A DNA stretch of 5,999 nt, from the NCBI GenBank assembly GCA_946481025.1, contig CAMLNA010000205.1:1-5999 (forward strand), in the 5' to 3' direction. The DNA comes from an uncultured Rivibacter sp. (lineage in GTDB: Bacteria; Pseudomonadota; Gammaproteobacteria; Burkholderiales; Burkholderiaceae). This document shows, in pieces, positions 1 through 4,305 of this stretch (the first letter of the stretch is position 1; every line of letters starts with the position of its first letter). Both the position numbers and the translations under genes were made by a program. The notes under the pieces were generated by a model. It saw only the letters and a program-made list of their open reading frames with translations, was not told the DNA's origin and ran no database searches.

Positions 1-186
1 AGCCCGGCGAAGTACGTCGCCAAGGTGAAGATGTTCCAGGCCCGCCGCTGGATCGAGCGCGAGGGCCTGCGCATCTCGGTGGCCGCCAGCCGGCTCGGCT
101 ACGAGTCGGAGGCGTCGTTCAGCCGCGCGTTCAAGCGCATCCTCGGCCACCCGCCGAGCGCGGCGCGCGCGCTCGCTCGCGCCTAG
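1..186 (+). CDS. AraC-family transcriptional regulator, C-terminal part only
   Basis: The frame is open from the first base of the window to TAG at 184-186 and gives the last 61 residues of a protein whose start lies upstream. The residues fit the end of an AraC/XylS DNA-binding domain. A basic helix with KMFQARRWIE is followed by the second helix-turn-helix: ISVAASRLGYESEASFSRAFKR, read here as its two halves ISVAASRLGY and SEASFSRAFK, and then G-H-P-P-S-A-A-R, which matches the usual GxxPxxyR ending. The family binds promoter DNA through two such motifs and usually activates metabolic or stress genes. The ligand domain is outside the window, so the effector and targets cannot be named. The next gene begins 5 bp after the stop, so the two are probably co-transcribed. 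Family assignment is firm and the specific role is unknown. Confidence 0.88.
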   Translation, partial: SPAKYVAKVKMFQARRWIEREGLRISVAASRLGYESEASFSRAFKRILGHPPSAARALARA

Positions 187-191
187 CGTTC

Positions 192-494
192 ATGCGCTAC
201 CTCAGCTTCGAGCTCATCGAAGGCACCGACGGCGTTACCACGCTCGACGCCATGGCCTCGACCTCCGCCGCACAGCACGCCGCGGCGATGGGCGAGGCGC
301 GCCAGGTGCTCGACTGGGCCTGGCAGCACTTCCCGCACACCCATGGACCGGTGGACGAGGGCATGGACTGGGACCACGAGCTCCGCGCCAGCGTCGAAGC
401 AGGGGACTGGCACACGGTGACGCTCACATTGACCGGCTCGCCGCGTTTCGTCGAGGCGTTCCTGGCCGCATTTGGCGATGACGAGCAGGACTAG
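192..494 (+). CDS. small uncharacterised acidic protein, 100 aa
   Basis: This is a 100-residue open frame from ATG 192 to TAG 492-494. I do not recognise a named family. The product is acidic, with no signal peptide or membrane segment. It looks like a small alpha/beta cytosolic protein: MRYLSFEL could be a first beta strand, a helix-rich part around residues 24-45 contains QVLDWAWQHFP, and a later strand-like DWHTVTLTLTGSPRF leads into the final helix VEAFLAAFGDD. The run HTHGPVDEGMDWDHE is rich in His, Asp and Glu and could bind a metal or simply be surface. No clear Shine-Dalgarno precedes the start. The 5-bp gap after the AraC gene suggests translational coupling. Codon use matches the neighbours (strong G/C in third positions), and Burkholderiales genomes often carry similar hypothetical proteins, to my recollection only. 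Opposite-strand frames over the same bases look like shadows. Confidence 0.7.
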   Translation: MRYLSFELIEGTDGVTTLDAMASTSAAQHAAAMGEARQVLDWAWQHFPHTHGPVDEGMDWDHELRASVEAGDWHTVTLTLTGSPRFVEAFLAAFGDDEQD

Positions 495-540
495 TTCACG
501 CCGCGACAACCTTTATGAAGCCTGAACCAGGGCCGACCCT

Positions 541-579
541 ATGTAAGGAAGGATTAAGTCTCCTTAAAGTTGCCTGAAC
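541..579 (+). promoter_or_regulatory. phased TAAG repeats and TTAAG palindrome in the leader of the binding-protein gene
   Basis: This is an AT-richer island in GC-rich DNA. TAAG-like words begin at 544, 555 and 565 (the last is TAAAG), so they are spaced 11 and 10 bp and sit on one face of the helix. Positions 554-567 also form a perfect inverted repeat, TTAAG-TCTC-CTTAA. The 8-mer GCCTGAAC occurs at 520-527 and again at 572-579, 52 bp apart. Direct half-sites at 10-11 bp are the usual arrangement for OmpR/PhoB-type response regulators, and glucose-type transporters in pseudomonads are controlled by such a system (GltR). That this island is such a box is inference. I found no convincing -35/-10 pair around it. 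Confidence 0.35.
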
Positions 580-607
580 GAACGGCACAGCCGGCGTACC
601 AGCCGGC

Positions 608-614
608 GGAGGAG
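608..614 (+). promoter_or_regulatory. strong Shine-Dalgarno site for the binding-protein gene
   Basis: GGAGGAG ends 7 nt before ATG 622 and is close to the ideal anti-16S complement and spacing. It fixes the start of the solute-binding protein at 622. The bases just upstream contain a short direct repeat, CAGCCGGCG, at 588-596 and 600-608, separated by TAC. Confidence 0.8.
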
Positions 615-621
615 ACGGGGC

Positions 622-1893
622 ATGGAAAAGCGGATCCCTTGGGTGCGGGGCGGGGCGCGGCAGTGGTGGTGCGCCGTCGCACTTGCCGCGGCGACGGCCG
701 CTACCGCCGGTGAAGTGGAAGTGCTGCACTGGTGGACTTCCGGTGGCGAAGCACGGGCGGTGGGCGAGCTCAAGCGCACGCTCGGCGAGCAGGGGCACAC
801 CTGGCGCGACTTCGCGGTGCAGGGCGGCGGCGGCGACACCGCGATGAGCGTGCTGCGCTCGCGGGTGGCCAACGGCCATCCACCCGCGGCTGCGCAGATC
901 AAGGGGCCGGCCATCCAGGAATGGGGCCGCCTGGGCGTGCTGGCCCATCTCGACGACGTGGCGCAGCAGCAGAAGTGGGACGCGCAGCTGCCCAAGGTGG
1001 TGGCCGACGTGATGAAGGTGAACGGCCACTACGTCGCGGTGCCGGTGAACGTGCACCGGGTCAACTGGCTGTGGATCAACCGCGATGCGCTGCGCCGCGT
1101 GAGCCAGCGGGCCCCGCAGACCTGGGACGAGTTCTTCGCGCTGGCCGAAAAGCTGCAGAAGGCCGGCATCACGCCGGTGGCCCACGGCGGCCAGCCGTGG
1201 CAGGAATTCACCACCTTCGAGACGGTGGTGCTCGGCGTGGGCGGCGCCGACTTCTACCGCCGCGCCTTCGTGCAGCTCGATGCCAAGGCGCTGCAAAGCG
1301 CCACGATGGAGCGTGCACTCACCACTTTCCGCCGCATCAAGGGCTACACCGACAAGAACGCGCCCGGGCGCGACTGGAACCAGGCGACCGCGATGGTGAT
1401 TCGCGGCGAGGCGGCCATGCAGTTCATGGGCGACTGGGCCAAGGGCGAGTTCCTTGCCGCCGGCAAGGCCCCGGGTCGCGACTTCCTGTGCACATCGGCA
1501 CCCGGCACCGAGCGGGCGTACATCTTCAACATCGACAGCTTCGCGATGTTCCAGCTCAAGGGCGAGGCAGCGCAGCAGGCGCAGCGCACGCTGGTGCGTT
1601 CGATCATGAGTCCGGCCTTCCAGGAGGTGTTCAACCTCAACAAGGGCTCCATCCCCGCCGCCAGCGGGGTGGACATGAAACGCTTCGACCTGTGCGGCCA
1701 GGAATCGAGTGCCTACTTCGTGGCCACCGCCATGATCAATGCGCTGGTGCCTTCCATCGCCCACAAGATGGTCCAGCCGGCCGCGGTGGAAGACGCGATC
1801 AAGGACGCCGTGGCCGCGTTCTGGAACGACGACCGCACCACCGGCGCCGACACGATGCGTCGATTCGTCGCCGCCGCCATGCGGAAGAAGTGA
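622..1893 (+). CDS. ABC transporter sugar-binding protein, GtsA/GltB (glucose/mannose) type
   Basis: A 423-residue periplasmic solute-binding protein of family 1 (CUT1 carbohydrate importers). The N terminus has a Sec-type signal: basic residues, a hydrophobic stretch at about 16-27 and an A-T-A cleavage site, giving a mature protein from about residue 30. The mature start EVEVLHWWTSGGE (31-43), AMSVLRSR (74-81), AAQIKGP (90-96), VAVPVNVHRVNWLWIN (138-153) and HGGQPW (188-193) match what I know of the Pseudomonas glucose/mannose-binding protein. In that family the aromatic pair near the N terminus and the HGGQPW region line the sugar pocket. C290 and C358 are the only cysteines of the mature chain and could form a disulfide. 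C17 lies in the signal and is not in a lipobox. Length is normal and the gene is intact. In relatives it is followed by two permease genes and an ATPase, but here none follow. It may feed a transporter encoded elsewhere or serve as a sensor. Glucose as ligand is inferred from the family. Confidence 0.9.
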   Translation: MEKRIPWVRGGARQWWCAVALAAATAATAGEVEVLHWWTSGGEARAVGELKRTLGEQGHTWRDFAVQGGGGDTAMSVLRSRVANGHPPAAAQIKGPAIQEWGRLGVLAHLDDVAQQQKWDAQLPKVVADVMKVNGHYVAVPVNVHRVNWLWINRDALRRVSQRAPQTWDEFFALAEKLQKAGITPVAHGGQPWQEFTTFETVVLGVGGADFYRRAFVQLDAKALQSATMERALTTFRRIKGYTDKNAPGRDWNQATAMVIRGEAAMQFMGDWAKGEFLAAGKAPGRDFLCTSAPGTERAYIFNIDSFAMFQLKGEAAQQAQRTLVRSIMSPAFQEVFNLNKGSIPAASGVDMKRFDLCGQESSAYFVATAMINALVPSIAHKMVQPAAVEDAIKDAVAAFWNDDRTTGADTMRRFVAAAMRKK

Positions 1894-2020
1894 TCCGGGA
1901 CCGCCGCATCTGAGCACTCCTGCACGTTGGCGACCCGCGCGATGGGCGACCCCGGGCTAACACGCACCCGCGTCCGGGCCTTTGTCTCTAGAGTGTTTCC
2001 TGATCGCAGACGCCGAGGGC

Positions 2021-2051
2021 GCCGGCTCGATTGGGGAGCCGGTTCGAATCG
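2021..2051 (+). other. two mutually exclusive hairpins
   Basis: Stem one pairs CCGGCTC (2022-2028) with GAGCCGG (2036-2042) around a 7-nt loop, plus an outer G-U pair. Stem two pairs CGATT (2028-2032) with AATCG (2047-2051) and uses the loop and part of stem one, so both cannot form together. TTCGAA at 2043-2048 is itself a palindrome. No U-run follows, so this is not a standard terminator. The role is unknown. Confidence 0.4.
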
Positions 2052-2117
2052 GAGAGAGAGGGACCCTGGGGGATGCGCCTGCGTTTTGCTGCGCCTGAGG
2101 GGGCGTGACAATGGGGC

Positions 2118-2151
2118 GGGCGGTCGTGCGGCGCGAGCTGCACGACCGTCC
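2118..2151 (+). other. 15-bp perfect hairpin with GCGA tetraloop
   Basis: The left arm 2118-2132 pairs without interruption to 2137-2151 (13 Watson-Crick pairs and two G-U pairs). It leaves GCGA, a GNRA-type tetraloop closed by C-G on the + strand. That is far longer than the short repeats expected by chance even in GC-rich DNA. It is followed by CTGCTTCCTCCC, with no U-tract, so intrinsic termination in this direction is doubtful. The two G-U pairs and the GNRA loop make sense only for a + strand transcript, which points to an RNA element or part of a small RNA rather than a DNA-binding palindrome. Function is not known. Confidence 0.6.
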
Positions 2152-2186
2152 CTGCTTCCTCCCTTGCCCTGCTCAGGGCTTGCCCG

Positions 2187-2215
2187 CTGGCAGCGCTTCA
2201 TGCGCTCACCACAAT
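2187..2215 (+). promoter_or_regulatory. possible sigma70 promoter of the YhhN-family gene
   Basis: CTGGCA (2187-2192) and CACAAT (2210-2215) each match four of six consensus bases and are separated by 17 bp. Transcription would begin within a base or two of ATG 2224, giving a leaderless or nearly leaderless message. That agrees with the lack of a good Shine-Dalgarno there. The evidence is motif matching only. Confidence 0.35.
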
Positions 2216-2223
2216 GCCGGCGG

Positions 2224-2931
2224 ATGAACGAATCCACCACCTTGCCCGTCTCGCGCCCCGGCGGCGGCCGCGCCGCGGTGTGGCTTGCGCTCGCCACCGT
2301 CGCCTGCGCATTGCTCGCCATGCTGGGCAACGAAACCGGCATGCGCTGGCTCGCCTTCGCCTTCAAGCCGCTGGCCACCGTGCTGGTGATCGCCCATGCG
2401 GCCCGCCGCGCCGGTGACACCGACGGGCGGCGCCGCTGGCTGCTGGCAGGGCTGGTGCTCTCGCTGGCCGGCGACGTGGCGCTGCTGTGGCCGCAACAGG
2501 GCTTCGTGCCCGGGCTGGTGGCCTTCCTGCTGGCGCACCTGTGCTACCTGGTCGCTTTCACCCGCGGCGTGCCGCTGGCCGCGCAACCGCTGGTCTTCGC
2601 GGTCTACGCGGTGGTGGCCGCCGCCGTGCTGGGCTTCCTGTGGCGCGGCGTGCCGCCCGCGCTGCAGGTGCCGGTGCTGGCCTATGTGGTGGCGCTCGCG
2701 GCCATGGCGGCCCAGGCGGCGTCCTGGTGGTGGCGTGCCCGCGGCACGGGCGTCGAAGCGCACGCGCGGTGGGCTGCCGCAGGCGGCGCGCTGTTCGTGG
2801 TGTCCGACGCGCTGCTGGCCACCGACAAGTTCCAGGGGCCGCTGCCGTATGCGTCGGTGTGGGTCTTGTCCACCTACTGGCTGGCGCAGTGGCTCATCGC
2901 CAGCAGCCTCGCGCAGCGCCGGCGCGGCTGA
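2224..2931 (+). CDS. YhhN/TMEM86-family membrane protein (lysoplasmalogenase-like)
   Basis: A 235-residue integral membrane protein with about eight hydrophobic helices and almost no soluble part. Family landmarks are visible in order: FKPL (47-50), the SLAGD motif with LL after it (80-88), GLVAFLLAHLCY (97-108), GALFVVSDALLA followed by KF (188-203), and YWLAQWLI (218-225). The two conserved aspartates D84 and D195 face membrane helices and are the likely active-site acids in this family. Characterised members, human TMEM86B and a Legionella homologue, hydrolyse the vinyl-ether bond of lysoplasmalogens. Most bacterial members, including E. coli YhhN, have no proven substrate, so the activity is only a family inference. 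I chose ATG 2224 because homology begins shortly after it and a possible promoter ends just before it. ATG 2200 in the same frame is an alternative. The gene appears monocistronic, with a 131-bp gap to the next gene. Confidence 0.88.
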   Translation: MNESTTLPVSRPGGGRAAVWLALATVACALLAMLGNETGMRWLAFAFKPLATVLVIAHAARRAGDTDGRRRWLLAGLVLSLAGDVALLWPQQGFVPGLVAFLLAHLCYLVAFTRGVPLAAQPLVFAVYAVVAAAVLGFLWRGVPPALQVPVLAYVVALAAMAAQAASWWWRARGTGVEAHARWAAAGGALFVVSDALLATDKFQGPLPYASVWVLSTYWLAQWLIASSLAQRRRG

Positions 2932-2975
2932 TCGAGCTTCAATCCCGTTGCCTCCTGCTTCGGCCTGAAATTGGC

Positions 2976-3007
2976 TGAAGATCAGTCTTGAGCAGCCGAA
3001 GTCGGCT
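2976..3007 (+). promoter_or_regulatory. probable operator palindromes for autoregulation by the ROK protein
   Basis: A perfect inverted repeat, AGCCGA-AG-TCGGCT, occupies 2994-3007, the spacer between the -35 and -10 boxes. A second, imperfect one, TGAAGA-TCAG-TCTTGA (2976-2991), overlaps the -35 box with one mismatched pair. Binding at either would block RNA polymerase, as expected for a repressor of the NagC/XylR type controlling its own operon. Which protein binds is inferred from position. Confidence 0.5.
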
Positions 3008-3016
3008 TTCTACGAT
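2988..3016 (+). promoter_or_regulatory. sigma70-like promoter of the ROK/sugar-transport operon
   Basis: TTGAGC (2988-2993) and TACGAT (3011-3016) are spaced by exactly 17 bp, and each matches four of six consensus bases. A start near 3023 would give a leader of about 40 nt before GTG 3063. The promoter covers the TTG and ATG codons of the longer open frame, which argues against those as translation starts. Confidence 0.55.
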
Positions 3017-3048
3017 GGCTCGCCTGGGCCGCGCAGACGGCCGGGCGC

Positions 3049-3054
3049 AGGAGA
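3049..3054 (+). promoter_or_regulatory. Shine-Dalgarno site deciding the ROK gene start
   Basis: AGGAGA stands 8 nt before GTG 3063. No comparable site precedes TTG 2988 or ATG 3015. This is the main reason for the GTG start. Confidence 0.7.
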
Positions 3055-3062
3055 CAACAACC

Positions 3063-4277
3063 GTGGTGATCCGCTGGGACGACTTGTCGCCGGGCGAACT
3101 CGCCGTGCTGGAGGCCGTGTTCTGGTCGTCCGGCGCGTCGCGTTCGGAGCTGGCTGAACAATCCGCCTTCTCCAAGAGCAAGGCCAACGGTGCCGTGGCA
3201 GGCCTGGTCGAGCGCGGCCTGCTCGACGAGGCCGGCCCGCAGGCCTCTTCCGGTGGACGCCGGCCCGAGACGCTGCGCCTGGCGCGCAGCATGGGCGTGC
3301 TGGTCGGCGTGGACCTGGGCGCCACCAGCATGGACGTGGCGGTGCTCGCGCCCGACCTCACCGTGCTGGCCCACCATGGCGAGCCGGCCGACGTGCTGGC
3401 CGGTCCCGGCGTGATGCTCTCCCGCGTGCGCGAGGTGCTGCGCGACCTGCTCAAGCGCTGCGGCGTCGGCCGCGAGCGGGTGCTGGGCATCGGCATGGGC
3501 GTGCCCGGCCCGGTGGAATTCGAAAGCGGCCTGCTGGTGAACCCGCCGCTCATGCCCGGCTGGGAGGGCTTCTCGATCCGCGAGTACCTGCGCGACGAAT
3601 ACGCGGCCCCGGCTTTCATCGACAACGACGTGAACCTCATGGCGCTGGGCGAGTTGTGGCGGCTGCACCGCCGGCTGCCCAACTTCCTGGTGTTCAAGGT
3701 GGGCACGGGCATCGGCTGCGGCATCGTCTGCCACGGCGAGGTGTACCGCGGCGCCGACGGCTCGGCCGGCGACGTGGGCCACATCTGCGTGGACCCGCAC
3801 GGCCCGCGCTGCCGCTGCGGCAACCTGGGTTGCGTGGAGGCCCTGGCCGCCGGCCCCGCCATCGCCAACATGGCGACCGAAGCCGCGCAGGCCGGCGAAA
3901 GCCGGCTGCTGGCGAAGATGCTGGCTGAGCAGGGCCGGCTCACGCCGCTCGACGTGGACCAGGCCAGCCGCACCGGCGACGCGGCGGCCAACGCGATCAT
4001 CCAGCGCGCCGGCGGCTACATCGGCCAGATGCTTGCGTCGGTGGTCAACTTCTTCAACCCGTCGCACGTGTTCATCGGCGGCGGCGTCTCGCGCATGGGG
4101 CCGCTGCTGCTGGCATCCATCCGGCAGAGCGTCTATCACCGCTCGCTGGCCCTGTCGACGCGGCACCTCGAGATCCAGTACGCGCCGCTCGGCGAGCGTG
4201 CGGGCGTCATCGGCGCCGGCGTGCTGGCGCTGCAGGAAACGATGCGCCGACGCGGTCGGGTGGAGACGGTGGCATGA
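3063..4277 (+). CDS. ROK-family sugar-responsive transcriptional regulator (NagC/XylR type)
   Basis: From GTG 3063 the product has 404 residues, usual for ROK regulators. Residues about 10-55 form a winged helix-turn-helix (SRSELAEQSAFSKSKANGAV then GLVERGLL), followed by the wing SSGGRRPETLRL. The rest is a ROK sugar-binding/kinase fold. It has the phosphate motif DLGATS (84-89), GIGMGVPGPV (142-151), the sugar-site DNDVN (187-191), GTGIGCGI (214-221), GDVGH with zinc ligand H240, and the zinc cysteines CRCGNLGC (250-257) before E259. Family members release DNA when they bind a sugar or its phosphate. It heads an operon with an RbsA-type ATPase 28 bp downstream and an RbsC-type permease, so it most likely controls uptake of that sugar. 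The kinase motifs are better kept than in Mlc/NagC, but the DNA-binding domain argues for regulation. Longer starts at TTG 2988 or ATG 3015 are possible but lie in the promoter. The sugar is unknown. Confidence 0.9.
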   Translation: MVIRWDDLSPGELAVLEAVFWSSGASRSELAEQSAFSKSKANGAVAGLVERGLLDEAGPQASSGGRRPETLRLARSMGVLVGVDLGATSMDVAVLAPDLTVLAHHGEPADVLAGPGVMLSRVREVLRDLLKRCGVGRERVLGIGMGVPGPVEFESGLLVNPPLMPGWEGFSIREYLRDEYAAPAFIDNDVNLMALGELWRLHRRLPNFLVFKVGTGIGCGIVCHGEVYRGADGSAGDVGHICVDPHGPRCRCGNLGCVEALAAGPAIANMATEAAQAGESRLLAKMLAEQGRLTPLDVDQASRTGDAAANAIIQRAGGYIGQMLASVVNFFNPSHVFIGGGVSRMGPLLLASIRQSVYHRSLALSTRHLEIQYAPLGERAGVIGAGVLALQETMRRRGRVETVA

Positions 4278-4305
4278 GGGCCGCCGCGGCGAGCGGGGCG
4301 TGGTC

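Larger units (their letters stand above)
1894..2223. other. 330-bp non-coding gap with several inverted repeats
   Basis: I see no gene here. The frame that runs into the downstream membrane protein is open from ATG 1927, but its translation is arginine/glycine-rich and unlike a protein. A weak stem, CCCGG 1951-1955 with CCGGG 1974-1978, carries an inner ACGC/GCGT stem and is followed by CCTTTGTCT, so it could be a poor terminator for the binding-protein gene. GGCGACCC is repeated at 1929 and 1945, and TGCGCCTG at 2074 and 2090, each pair 16 bp apart. Overlapping hairpins lie at 2021-2051 and a very stable one at 2118-2151. A purine run GGAGAGAGAGGG covers 2051-2062. The last 40 bp hold a possible promoter for the next gene. 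Confidence 0.6.

Noticed and set aside
496..1917. Long minus-strand open frame (473 codons) opposite the binding-protein gene
   Set aside because: Its product is His/Arg/Pro-rich low-complexity sequence with no recognisable motif, while the + strand frame encodes a clear solute-binding protein with a signal peptide and ribosome site. Such shadows are expected in high-GC DNA.
1985..2065. tRNA suggested by GGTTCGAATC at 2041-2050
   Set aside because: Around this T-loop-like word the arm does not pair (only two of five pairs form), and no D-arm, anticodon arm or acceptor stem can be built. The TTCGAA palindrome explains the likeness.
2118..2151. The strong hairpin as a rho-independent terminator
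   Set aside because: No U-run follows the stem on the + strand (CTGCTTCCTCCC), and on the minus strand the bases after the stem are GCCCCATTGT, also without a U-tract. It was kept as an unexplained structured element instead.
1927..2223. N-terminal extension of the YhhN-family protein by 99 residues from ATG 1927
   Set aside because: The extension is Arg/Gly-rich, contains the strong hairpin at 2118-2151, and is not part of the family, whose members begin close to ATG 2224.
2988..3062. Longer ROK protein starting at TTG 2988 or ATG 3015
   Set aside because: These codons overlap the predicted -35 and -10 boxes and have no ribosome site, whereas AGGAGA is ideally placed before GTG 3063.
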